Shown in pieces: positions 35,621-49,000 of a DNA stretch of 64,000 bases (its first letter is position 1; the number at the start of each line of letters is the position of its first letter). The notes beneath the pieces were generated by a model. That model was not told the DNA's origin and searched no databases. It saw nothing but the letters and a program-made list of their open reading frames with translations. The position numbers and the translations under genes were made by a program. The stretch comes from Lethocerus indicus (Eukaryota; Arthropoda; Insecta; Hemiptera; Belostomatidae), in NCBI GenBank assembly GCA_019843655.1, contig JACDQD010000006.1, positions 11,462,034-11,526,033 on the forward strand. Reading direction: 5' to 3'.

Positions 35621-38600
35621 CATTGATTTTTTTGCAATCAAATAATGAAGAAATGACTACCCTGTATTGTTGGCTCGGTAGCATTATCAAAAGAATATTG
35701 CAATATTCCCGAAATCCTGGCCGCATAGTGGAGGTATGAAAACACTTATGAAATATATATACTGTGAAACAGGTTCTCAGCTGAGCTGAACCTTACACAC
35801 TCTAACGGAGGATTTGGAATGGGTGCATTCGTTCTATTTTATTTCTAACGTTTAGGTAGTGCACATGGTGGTGTTCTTTTGAAACCGGATTAAAACCGCG
35901 AGTTACAAATTTCTTTGTACTGATCAAGCTCATGCTAATAGAACTCAAGCCTATCTAATCGCATTCCTATGCCCAATGAGCTATTTCATGTTGGAGCACA
36001 CCAAGAGAGCGGCATACCTCTTTTACAGGTCATCAGAAGGTCGGAGCCTGGATAATGGAGTGGTAATGGATACAATTTTACGACTATCCTAACCTGCTGA
36101 GACATATAATAGCTAATTTGCTGAGAAATATATTTAAGTATGCATTCCTGCAGGAGGTCGGGGAGAGTTACAGTCTATTGGTACTTACTGTGATTTACAT
36201 GGTAGCGTTTGGTACTGCCTGTATATTTATTTAGCACTATATTTTTTTCAGTTGTTTTCGTCGTCAATGTAATCCAACGATGGAGTCAATTCGCAGATAG
36301 GGGTTCTTCAATCCTAATTGTGCAACTGTGACGCGTGTGTTGTAAGGTTGCGCCACGAAAATTGGCTTCGATCCCTCGAACTCACAAGTAGGGCTACTGG
36401 GGAAGGCCAAGTTTGAAGTTGGGCAACGGAAATCATTGTGTATTTTTCTTTGACAATGTTCTTGAAGTATTATTATTCTCAACTGCTCACTCGCATTTTT
36501 CTTGTCAGAGTGCGACCCATTGCCGGTCCGTTGAACCGCGATGGACATGAAATTGTCGCTCCGATGGTCCTCACGGTCCGACTAGCATAGTTCTAGCCCC
36601 TTTCTCATTTCAGGTGAATATTCTATAGATTAGATGACAGGCAGACAACTGATGAACTATCTGAGAATCGACCTTTTTCAGTTTCTTGGTGGAAGGCATT
36701 AAAATGTAACAGCGCATCCTTAATACGGTTAAAATACGTTCTGCGGAACTTATCCTAGTATCGATTATTGTATAACAACAATTATTTTTTAAGCGTTGCG
36801 AATCAGACAGTGTTTATTGAAGATCTATACTTATTACAAATATTTGTTTATGCAATAGGCGTTATAAAAGTATCGAATTCGGATAGAAATGGCCGACAAT
36901 ATCTGCAGCGTTTCTAGCCACAGCTAGTTTGGTTTCTTCATTGTAGATACGATCGAAGAAAAGTGACACTTAGCCCCAAGACTTCTGCCAAGTTTCACCA
37001 CTCGACCTTATTGTGCCGTTGAACCGCTGGAAGAAGTTTCGCAATCGCGCATATCCAGATCTTGTTTACTTTCTGGCTCTGTTATTTTAACACATTTTCA
37101 CGTGTAACTTGCGTTTTTCTAGTATGTGATTTATTACGATGGAATCGTTCAATTTGGTGAAATTTCGGGCGAAGAAAAAGCGCTCGATGGAAGTGTTTTA
37201 GAGCAATGATAACCAGTTTAAAAATTTACTGCACGTACCTGTCTGTACCTACATCATTATTATTCAGTGATGACTACTTTTCAGGTTTTCCGGGTTAGTC
37301 ATTAAAAGATACTACCTTAAAACTATCCTAAACCTTAAATTTTATGGCTTAATAATTCCATGATTCTCAACGTATATCGTAAGCATACCAGAAGGTCAAT
37401 CTGCTATGTTATAGCTGATTGAATCAGTGATGGCAAGGCCATCTTTTTTTATTTTTAATTGTTGAAATACATGGACTGTTGAAATATCATATATCTCGAG
37501 AATTCAGAATAAACTCGTGCTGCGGGAAACGCATAATAATGCCAATAGTTACGCCAGAGCCATAAGAGGGCAGTCGCAGCCTCTATTCCGGTCGAGTAGG
37601 AAAGATTTCCATTGAAAATAAGAATAGTCCGCTTTCCTTTCTTCATAGTCGACCTCCTCGCTCTACCTGAATTTCAAATCAGTTCTTTTTTTAAGGATTT
37701 TGGAATGTTCGGTTCGTCCGTGCTGGGTTGCAGGGAAATAATTTTTAATCTGGGCTTACGGTAGGATCTCGTAATGCTGTGGGAAGAACCTCGTTTGTCA
37801 GGGTTGTTCAAAAAATGTTTAAAAAGCTCCTTTGAATTTCTCAGTTTGTTTCTTGTAGCTACATATGAAATTTATGTAGGTCGGAAGCAAGATATCCTCT
37901 GTAGCTTGTTCCGCAATACTAATTTTCCTCTGTGTCGAATATGTACAGGATTCAATGCAATGTCAAGTACAATTACGAGGAAGCGTCGATCGGGAAGTGC
38001 CTTGAACCGGCGTTGTTTCAGCCGACATTTGGAACCTATTTTCTGCCTGGTTCTCCATTACGAACAAAAAGAGAAAGACAGTGAATGATTAGGGGTCATA
38101 ATTGACTGTCATTTTCTAATCTTCGCCTTTTTGTCTCGAATTGTAATTGCTTGTATACTGACGAAGGTTATCGAATCACAAATTGGTAACCAGAAGTTTT
38201 ACAGGTCATTATATAAAGCAGATTCCAATTACAGCAGAAGATTGTTAGTAAAACTGCACATATGAGTATACTATTATATCATAAAAAAACGATATAATTT
38301 TCTATATGTGCCCGTTCAAAAGGAGATCATTGTGTTTCTTCGCTTCGTTGGTCCTATCAAAGTCAGGTATCAGCTATTCGCCACTAATAATAGCATGCCG
38401 CTCGTATACAGAAGCCAATATAGGTTTTGTATACTAAATACTAAACTTAAAATGTTAATACACATTTAATAAGTAATAAATAACAAATATTTAATTAGTG
38501 TATATCTTTATTTTTTTTGGAGTGTAATAAAATTTGCGGTGGTCCTATCCACAACACATGCTCAAGGACGGGTTCGTAATCTGACCCCATTCGTGCCTTC

Positions 38601-39893
38601 TTTGTTTTTGTGACTGCCGGGAAGTAACAGGTAATAGTTACTTTTATTGTGAAATTTAAATTTCGCACTGCCCATTCGCTTAATCCTTGTAAAATATAAG
38701 CAACAGAATTTAGTGCCTGCTAAAACCCGTAATCACGGTATACAGTTATAGTTAATAGCCTGTACATTTCCAAAATGTGGTTTTTTTAGCCACCTTTAAT
38801 AGCTTGACCCAAGGACGAACTTACAAATATTATTTTTTGCACAATCGTAATTGTTTGTTAATTATTATGTTTTTCAATTTTGTTGCTTTTCGAAGCAAGT
38901 TGTCTGTAATAAATCTGCGCGATTTTGGTTCTAAATATTATTGCTATTTTTATGATCGCGTTTATGATATCACATTTATCCTCTGAACAACTCCTTTAAT
39001 GGCTCAAGCAAGAATGCATCTCAAAATAAGGTGCTTCATTCTACACGATGTTCCCTACTGGAAATGTATTTGCCCTTACCTACACGTATTTCCAAACTGG
39101 GTACCAGTGGTGCTTAAATTCGGAAGGTTCACTTTGTCGGGGGTTAATATATCCCAAATCTAATTGATTACTATTGAATAATAATAATTTTTAAAAATGT
39201 ATACCTGTACGGCCCAGGTTGCTGTTTCTACGTGAGGTCGAACTGCTCTTGCATTGTATGAATACGGCCAGGCAAAGTTTTTTATGCCTCAAGGGTCTTA
39301 TTTTACATTCAAAGGCGCCGCTCTTATATGGCCTTTTGTTCTTCGCATTCATCGGCGTAGTTATTTTTCTTCCTCCATCCTTAGTCATAGGATTTCCTTG
39401 GGGTTAGGTATTGAAATTGACGCTTATTCACGACAGAGATAAAGCCGAGCCTGTTTCGCCCTGAACACTGTCCTCGAATGACAAATAGTTGCTGTCCAAA
39501 AAATGGACAAACCGCAACAAATTTTCCTTATTAAAGTGCTCATGTATCGAAAGAGTGCTGTAGTCTGATTTTTCATTGCCCGATAGCATTACGGATTCAC
39601 GAGATTCTGTTGATTCCTGCACTGAACTGGATAATTGACGAGGAGTGCGTAATATTAACGTTTAATTAAATGACGATATATTAGGCAGTAGAGCCCTAGA
39701 AGTAGATCCACATGCTACAGGGGATCTCCGTCAGTTTCTGATGGGGGAAGCTGGAAAAGTTTCCCGAATAGCTGGGAAGGGTTGATGTAAACTTCAAGGG
39801 AAATGGAGAGACTCAGTTCACGGGAGGGTGACTTACCAGTTGGTGCCACACCAACCTTGTGTGGTGTGGCGAAGCGACATACATCTTCCATAA
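35621..39893. other. Intergenic sequence upstream of the lipase gene
   Basis: CpG-rich background with no recognisable gene. It includes a partial repeat at 37755-37805 shared with 28503-28551. A 104-codon frame at 37774-38088 has no family motif. An 8-bp inverted repeat CCACACCA / TGGTGTGG occurs at 39846-39869, just before the lipase promoter region. Confidence 0.45.
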
Positions 39894-40069
39894 TCAGTAG
39901 TACCAGAGAGACAGAGAGAGAGAGAGAGTGAGAGAGAGGGGAATTGCAAAGTGAGGTTGATTCTTGTTGGGGTTGGTGGTATTAGCGAGTGGAGAGGGCC
40001 GAGTGGAGAGGGCCCCCACCAAGCAGCGGCCCGCTATCAGTGGGCGCCGGCACATGACCAGTCTCCGAC
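39894..40069 (+). promoter_or_regulatory. Probable TATA-less start region and 5' UTR of the lipase
   Basis: TCAGT at 39894-39898 fits the arthropod initiator, but there is no TATA box 30 bp upstream. Downstream lie a GA-rich tract (39905-39939) and a perfect 14-bp tandem duplication GAGTGGAGAGGGCC (39987-40014). The lipase start codon is at 40070. The start-site assignment is tentative. Confidence 0.3.
39905..39939. repeat. GA-rich microsatellite
   Basis: Runs of GA interrupted by single C and T bases, in the presumed 5' UTR of the lipase gene. Confidence 0.85.
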
Positions 40070-43000
40070 ATGAACCGCGTACAGATAGCGGCAACTCTCT
40101 TCATCGCCCTAACCACCCAACTGGCTCCCACCGCGGAGGCCATCATCACATTCAGGTGGCCCTTCAAGAGGAGCGCAGATGTCTCCGAAGACGCCCACCT
40201 CCCTACGGTACTGTCGACTGATTCAGATTAAATTGCCCAAACATACCTTTTACCCCCTCTTCGAGGGTAAGTACACAAACGGCGATTCGTCCCCGAGCGT
40301 TTTCTAAATCTTACTCGTCAAATTTAATTTCTTTTACAACTATTTTTCATAACTAACTACTAATGCGAACTAGACTCCTAAATGTGAGGAGTTAACTATA
40401 ATTCTAGTATTCATTTGTACCCGGTTAAAATTATGTTAGTTCAAAGACCTGCAAAATTTATTCTTATGGTTCCAAAAATAAGCTTTAATTGGAAAAAAGT
40501 ATTTTCCTGTTAGTTGCGTTGACGTATCCTTGAATAGCAAAATTAATTATTGTTCTGGTATTTCGAAATTTTTAGCTTGCGGAAAAACGCTAGCGGAATA
40601 CCAAATACTGCAAACCATGTAATGATGAACGAGTTTCACCAATAGATCCTATAGTATTAGTTGCAGGCTAAATATTAATGTCATTAGGTGGGAAAATATT
40701 GGTGTACATAATGCATATATAATTCCCATCGTTTATATCTTCTCGATCACAATGTTCTGTCTCAGGGTTGAGAACGAGGTCTTTCAATGACCCGGGCTTT
40801 AATCGTGGAACACGCAACACGCTTTATATCCACTTGTTTTTCTCAACTGACATTTTTTCTGGAAAAGTTGAAAATCCCATACAATATTTGGGAAGTATTA
40901 ACGTGGCCAGTTTGACACGGAATCGCATAAATTTAGATAATCACTGGGAAATACTATCATCTTTAAGATTGTTACATATAAACGAAAATACTAGTATTAT
41001 AACTGTTACAGGATTTATTTTCCTTACAGTTATATTTACCATATCTAGACCCAGAGGTATAGACATAGGAGGTGCATATGTATGTCATATGCTAGTCCTA
41101 ACATTTACCTCAAGTATTATATACGAAGTACTAACGAAAACCGTCAACCATTTTCTGTTTGCTTTCTGGAAAGTAGTCGAAGCCCTAACCACTAGCCCAA
41201 ACCTTGCGTAAAGCTCTTCTTTAAAATATTACCTCCTTCAAGTGATTCAATACAGGAAGTGTCACCGCAAAAGAGTTTCCGCGACACACTAAGCTCGTTT
41301 AAAATCTTGAATTCATAAATATTCTGAACACCAAATGAATAATGAATGCCCCCTTTCTCGGTACGAGCCGCCTGTTCAATTATAATATTTAATTAATTAT
41401 TTTTATCATTACCGATCATTTGTACGGTGGGCATTTCTCCCGGTGCCATGCGGGTGGCCCATTCCAATGTTATTACACACCTGATTGTATCGAGATGATT
41501 AATCGTTAGGTGTTAACCAACCCAGTAGGTTTATTTAAAGAATCGTTATAAATTTTAAAATAGGCCAACCTCAATGTTTTCGGCCCTTTAGCACTTAGAT
41601 TAGGACTCAATTGGGTATGTCGGCAGCAAAAACTGGGTAGGGTAAGGTAATTGATTGGTTGAAAAGAGTATAATAATTTATAGTTAAAAGCATTATAACT
41701 TTAACTTTACCACTTTATATGTATCGCAGAAGGTCTGTAATCCATATTTTATTTCATTTACATTTTAGAATTATACTTTCTCGAGAGTTGCATTCGGTGT
41801 GAAATACAGTCCTTTCAAGCCAGTTTGCAGAACAGATCGAAGCAGTTCTCCTGATCTTAGAGTGAATGGCAAATTTACAACTACAACAAGCAAACACTAA
41901 GTGGACTTTCACAAAAGGAAAGACATTTTTCCAACGTTGAAAAATAAATATGTCGCGAATGTTTACTCGGTAAACTTGTCTGGCGTGGGCAAGCCATCCG
42001 ATTTCATAACCCCTCGCTTTCTAATCACTTTATGCAACTTAATCGCACAACTTAGGACTTTGGTGAGAGATCGGAGCTAGTGTCCTGTCATCATCAAGGG
42101 ACTCGACTGATTTAGGCTACTGTAGTAAATTAAATTAATCGACAGGGAATATCGATGTTAAATGTTATGTCTCTGCCCTGCTCTTCCGCAGCAATTTTTA
42201 CGGTTCAACTTCCGCTAGTTTTTTCGAATTGGAAACGGAAATACTAAATTTTCGACAATATTATAATGCCCAGTGGTAAATATATAGCAATAGCACACTG
42301 GCTTAGGCCCAATCTCAAATTTCAGTCGAACTGTTAATAAATTTGTTCATCGTTGCTACAGCGTTCGTATTGTAAACATCCTTTCCTGATACCTAAAGTT
42401 TAGAATGTACAGTTCGACCGGAATAAAGTGTTATTCAAGTCGTTTTTAAGCGATAGTAAGGGAGGAGAAAAGGGGGGCGGGAGCAGAAATGTTTCGAAAC
42501 CGCTTTTCTCTGGCAACGACTGAAGAATGGGCTTAAAATGGGGCGTACTGGACAAAGTCGGTACATGGTTTAGCAATAGTCGAAGGCCCCATTCAGTTGT
42601 CCCCGTTGTCGGACAGATGACGCCAGACTCTCGCATCTCGCTCGGTTTCCACAGTGCAGACGGGACACTGTGCGAAACTAGAATATTTTCGAAAGCCCAT
42701 CATTGAATTTCGAATGCCTTTTGTGCATTGGTTATCACCGGCTAATATCGATCCAGCAGTATGTACCGATCGCGGAATAAATGTTTTAACTAGTAGTGTC
42801 TCTTCAAAAATCTTATCTCCTGAGCGCTATTGTTTAATTTGCTAATTCTAGGTAAATCATCGAGTATAGATTTCTAATACCGATATTAGCTCAACATTAA
42901 TTACATACCGGTTGACATATAGCAGAACCCCTGGAAATTTCACGGAAGAAAATCGACCGTGATAAAGGGGTACATTTCTTTCCTTGTGGCGAGGGACAGT

Positions 43001-46000
43001 TCCTGAAAGAAGATAGTTCTTTGAATCGGCCTTTCACTAAACTTTCACCGGTGACCGAAAATCAGTTTTCTAATTTTGTGATAAAAAATTAGCGTTGATT
43101 CGCCGAACAATTGTAAGCCTAAATGTGCATTCTGTATGTAGCAATATGTACAGCGTACGGGAAATTTAAATTACTATCGGTGTTTTAAAGATTTGTTAGC
43201 AATATACAAAATTTCAAAAAAGATTCAAAATGTGAGCATGCTGTGAAAGTAAAATTACTTCTTTTCTTATCTCCTGGACTGTATTTATTCCCTCGCTATT
43301 TTTATTTCAAATATGATTCCACATAATAAGTATAATTATATTATGTTACAGTGGTGCTACATTAGCAGAATGAGCTAACTTGAAATGCACGAGTGGTTTT
43401 ATTTGGTTTGATCTTGGCTGGATTAATCTGCTTGCATTATAATTACTCACCCTTGGCCTATCATTAACAAAATGTTCCTTTTCTTTTATTAGAATTTTCT
43501 TTTCTCAATATCCATCGTTACTGGGACGTTATTGTCGCCTCATGTTCAAGGTTAACCAATTACTAGCTGAGAGTCAAGGCTGCTCAAAACGCTCGCCGAA
43601 ATTGAAATACATGATGGAAATCGTGAGATGATCGGTGGAATAACGGAGAATCCAATATAACAGTAACGGTATTGGTTAGCAGAAGAATGTGTGATACAAA
43701 CGTCTGAAGGACAATTGTAATCGTTTTCAACACTTTCTTGTAAATTCACCTGTTAAAAATTGAATTTTTATTTACTCATGTTTAAAAAAACGTTCGTTGT
43801 GCATAAATTCTCACTGTAATATGCCTCAGTGGTCAGAGATTTTTTACCATAAAATAGACCTTGTAAACTGGATGCTCCATAAAATATCACTTCTCAGAAG
43901 AAATACACATGAAAGGAGTTATTTGCAAATTCATTCTTTCATTTGTTCCTGTTTAACATATATTACCGGATATGACAGCATTAAAATCCTTCTGTAAACA
44001 GATATTTATGGAAAACATTTTTAATAATGTCAGTAATCTAGGGCTCTGGTTAGGCATAATTATGGTGGATCACTTTCTCATAAATCATTTTATTGTTACA
44101 AATCGCAATTATAGATTGACGTATATGTCAATACTATTTTTTCGTCTATTATACCAGTTATGTAACGTAACGTTTTTATGTTTTACTTGCGTTAATCAGA
44201 TTTAGTCTCTTAGGCGAGTAGGATTTAGCGAACATTCGTCGAAAATTGGCTTTCATACATAAAGTAGGAGTATCTTACACGATGGGTACATTTCCGACAA
44301 TCGCAGAAATGGGTGGGGTTTCAGGACAGAAACAAATTATTCAAATTTGCAAGCTTATTTCATAACGACGTCTTTACCCGCCGTTAAAAGTCAGGTTATC
44401 CTCAACGGTGGTAGAAGGTCCGATTGCTTTTTTGTCGCCGTCAAATGCCGTTGTATTTGGTGCAGAAATTTGGGAATGCTTTTTAATTGGCCTTCAGACT
44501 TGAAATTTTGATATGCCCAATTTTCTTATGACCATACCGAGAAGCTGAAACCGGTTTAGCTTAAGACCAGGTGACGGAAAACGAACGATTGCATAAGAGG
44601 TGACATTGAGGAAACGCAAATAAGTACCTTATATTCTACTATTTTTATTGATTTATTTTCCTTTCGCATCTGCCCATGAAGTTAGGATGATGGCGTTTAT
44701 TAACCGTAGGAAAACGCCTACTGGGCGTATGGTGGCTTGAAGGTAAACGCAGATGCCCTCTGTAAACTTTCTATTTACAGGTCCTCTAGCGTATATAACT
44801 ATTAGTTCTATAGGGGTCTATTTATTAGTTTAGAATACTTAACAAAAAACAGCCATTTTCCTAGTTTATTTCCACTCAATATAGTGGGAGTGCCAATTAA
44901 TCTGATTTAACCAAGGTAAGGGGATCAGTACATACAAATAGGTTAGCAGATCTAACTCTGCGACCCTCCGACTCTGCGTAGATGTGCAGGCACCCATTCG
45001 GTGCAGTTATCGCCATACGCATACGTAGTTTAATTGCTCTGTACCCTTATTAACGACTGATTATTGAATTACTGCCGTTAATAGCATCCGGGATATGAAT
45101 GCAGTCGATGGTAGAATTCAGCCTAAACGCAAAACCGGTATTCTACCGGCCATTCATGATCCATCCTTATAAAGGGTTCAATTGGGAGTTATCAAAATTT
45201 GCTATAATTATCCTTCTACTTCAAGGACTTTTAACTCGTTAATATAAGGACTTTCCATATTCGGAATTGTATTTCGTGGTCGGCGTATTTTTTCCAGTAA
45301 GCTTTTTGGAACCGTTCCCTTTTATCTTCGCTATTAATTTAACGTCGAAAAATACTTTATTTAATGTGTATATTAACCGAAATTTATGGACATAATTTTA
45401 GGCCCGCTATTTGTAAATAGAATCTAGAAGATAGAGTCTGTAATATAGCGATGTATTGATGAAAACTCATATTCTTACTATCAGCATGTGTTAACCGGAT
45501 AGTTTACGGACACCGACTCGCGTGAGGCCGGGAACGCTACTGCTTATGCTCGATGAAACGGGTCCTGCTAAGATGAGATGAAGAAACTGGAAAGCCAGGC
45601 ACCGGCATTTATTTGATTTGAAGCGAAGGTCGACCTTAACATTCCTGTTTTTGGTGTCCGAACTAACTGAGCATTTAATCATTGTATGGGCCGATGTTAT
45701 ACCGCTGGAAAGTAGAGTGCGAGTCGAAAGGTGTCTGCTTAGTAACTAATCCCCGGGTCCCACATTAACTAGCGATTTAAGTTTCCCAACTGTTGTTTCC
45801 ACGGGCGTTTTCCCACGTTACCGGCTTCGGAAACTCTCCGGGCGTCATCACTCGGACCGAGAACGTTGCGTAATCCCGCCTGACAATTCACAACCGAGAA
45901 ACGACAGGAGGAAATTACGGGCCGCAATGAGCTTCTGACCGGGACGGCTACCCTGCGTTTTCTCACTTTTTCTCATTCGAGAGGGTATTTTAATGAGCGT

Positions 46001-49000
46001 AGCAAGGACTACTTTTAATTCGAAAAAACCGACCCCGTCTTTTTCTGTTATCATAATACCTTGCTTAAACACAAAAAAGATCTGTTCGAAACGATTAGAT
46101 GTACTAGTCCAAAATAAGATAAATAAATTACTACAACGCTTGTGTCTGCTACAATATGTATATTGCTATTGTATTATTACACACTCGTAACCCGTATATT
46201 ACAGTAAAAAAATTGAAGTGAATAAAAAAAATACCAATTTCGTTTTTTCGCTATTGCAATAATGTCGGGTTAGAGTCACGGAAGAGATACTACAAGGTTG
46301 TGACGGTCAGAAACATTCTACGTTATTATTAACATTAATATAAAATGTTAATGTTACTTATATTGAAAATAATCTGACTATGTTTGTTTCTTTGCGGCCG
46401 TTTTATGTACACAAAGTACACAAAAAGTCAACTTTAATGCAATAATTGAAGAAAAGAGTGCAAGTAAACTTGGGATAAATCAAAGCAAGGCCACTTAAAT
46501 ATTAATTTTCACTGAGATAATTCAGGATGAAATTTCTTAGTTACTTTTACTTTAGTTAATTCTTGAGTGTGGCATTTGTGAAATGTTTGGTCTCATACTG
46601 TTCCATTAGCCTTGACATCTGAACTAATTTATTCCCCTTCATCGTCGGCTCATCCTTGCCCTTCGTTTCTCCCCGCGAGTCTTCGTCCTGAAGGCCCTAT
46701 TCCTGTCACTATCTCGTGGTGAAGTTACACCGATAATTACTCTTTGATTCTGCCTTGCGACTAATATGACGGTTGTTTGCTTCCGTTTTATAGAAATCGC
46801 TATACCCTCTCTTAGGCAATTAACCCGCGGCTATTAATAAACCGAGTGGCGACGGCGGCCTAACGTTCCTCAGCGTTTACGACCTCCTCCACTCTGAAAA
46901 AAATTCACGATGACGCGGTTTTTCTCCTTGCCAACCTTCAGGCGACCGTCCGCTAATTGCATTGACGGCGACAAATTTTTGATTATCTTCCATCAAAAAT
47001 GATTACCGAAAAACATGAATTTCGCATTTGAAACACTTCGACTGCATCCTATATTTTTCTACCACTAAGTACTTTTTACTTTATTTATGTATAAGATAAT
47101 ACCTCAATGAACAAAACTGAATGTGTAATCTGCACTTAAAATAGTTACAGCAGTAATATTTATCCTCAACCAGGAATGATCCATTCTCGTACCGATATAC
47201 AATAATGGACAGAAATTTTATCTGAAATTTTAAATATTATTTTTTAAATTTACAATACTTTTTATTTTATTTGACGTATTCGCAATGATCGGTTTCAATA
47301 ATATTCGGCAGGAACAATCTCCATAGTGTACAATATTTTACTAAATGCTAGTTACACGCCATACTACAGTCTGGTACTGTTATTTGAAACATGGAACCGC
47401 AGACATTAAAAAAAACCCCCATTATTCGATAATAATCACTAGTCATAAGCCCCCACAGCTCAATGCCGATTGACCATAAGACCATGTTTTTTTGCCGACC
47501 GAATAAACAGCAGTAGAAATCTAATAAAAAAATTCGGAATCCCAAACTGTGATGAATGGATGAAAAACTACGACAATCGTACACAATCCTGACATCGAAA
47601 TATGATGTCGAAGCTGACAAACACCAGTGTCACTGCTCCAAAATTTAGAGACTCCTCCACAAATGCAGTGAAATAAATTCCACTAAATTAATGCCTACAT
47701 TACCGCATTTGATATATTTCATTTCCTAATCAACCATAGAATTTTATTAGAAAGCATTAGAAAATTAAATTGTAAGTAACTCTTTTAAAAACAGTAGGAT
47801 ATTAAAGACAATGCCGGGTCATTGGCCGGTCTTCTGCATGAATGCGGTTGTATGCTGCGGCCAAATAACAGATTGCTATCATTGCCGCTTCTCCAACCAA
47901 TCGTGCGAACCTGCAAGTTGGATTTTAAAGCAGTATTAACTTTAATTGTCAACCAGTCGTCTTCTCAGGAGATTATAGATAACGTCTTCTGACACGGACA
48001 ACTTGAATTGTAAAAAATAATTGCAACGGAAATATCGATTAGGGAATGTTCTTTTGTCAGGAACATGTTATGGGATAAACCCCTATTGATGTTCTGAATT
48101 GTATATAGTGGCAAATGCAAATTTTTAAATTCTAACTAAAATTTCAGACGAAAAGGTAAAACCAGTCTAGCTTAAGATCAAACTTATCTTCTTTGGACAA
48201 ACAAAATTAAAATGTTAAACATACTGAAAAAATATAGGATTTCTAGAATGCTCTACTGTAAGGAAAAAGGTTCCGAGACCGATATTCGAGTGGTCAGTGG
48301 GCTGCTTTCCTAATAGGGGAATGTTATTAAATTTATTAGGTTGTAGTCTTATGAAATGCTCTTGAGACATATGCAGTCCAATTTTTACCAACGAATTAAT
48401 AGGTCACTAAAACATTAAAATCCGGTTGAAAATCAGGAGAGACCTACATCAGGGAACACATATATATAACAGGCCCATATTAGTGGTAACAGTTTTCGTA
48501 ATATCGATTGGAATTTTCAATTTTACATCATTATAAAAATAAAACTGATTTGTATGTATCGTGTGGAAATTTAGTGTACTGTAGTTCGGAAATCAGTATT
48601 GGAAAACCTCAATTAAACCTCAAATGAGAGTGGAGTGACAAGCCGGGCGCGTGGGCATGACCTGAACTGCTGTTGTACAATTGTGCACTATAAATGTACG
48701 ATCTATCATTCATAACTATCTGGAAAATATTAAAAAAGCGCATTTTTTCTTCATAATATCGGCATCTCTTACTCATAGCTTATTAACTCCTGGAACAGTG
48801 CTCCGTCTGTATAATTACATTCGTGCATACCACCGTTGGGTAATCGCGATAACCAAAGCGGAACCGGTGCAGCTGGAATTGTGCAATCGGCATGCGACAG
48901 TCTGCAAACTACTATGACCTGTCTAGTTCCCCTAGACAAGGAACTGTTATAATAGCCCAGAGCAAGATTATTGTAATAAGTAAACAGACCATAATTGAGA

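Noticed and set aside
34819..35637. Long overlapping open frames of 254 and 272 codons on opposite strands
   Set aside because: They arise because the 141-bp repeat unit is divisible by three and happens to lack stops. Both strands are open, and there is no start context, splice context or family similarity.
40768..41211. 147-codon frame in the lipase intron, some hydrophobic stretches
   Set aside because: No ATG at its start, no known motif, no splice context; in a 64-kb window with six frames such a length is possible by chance.
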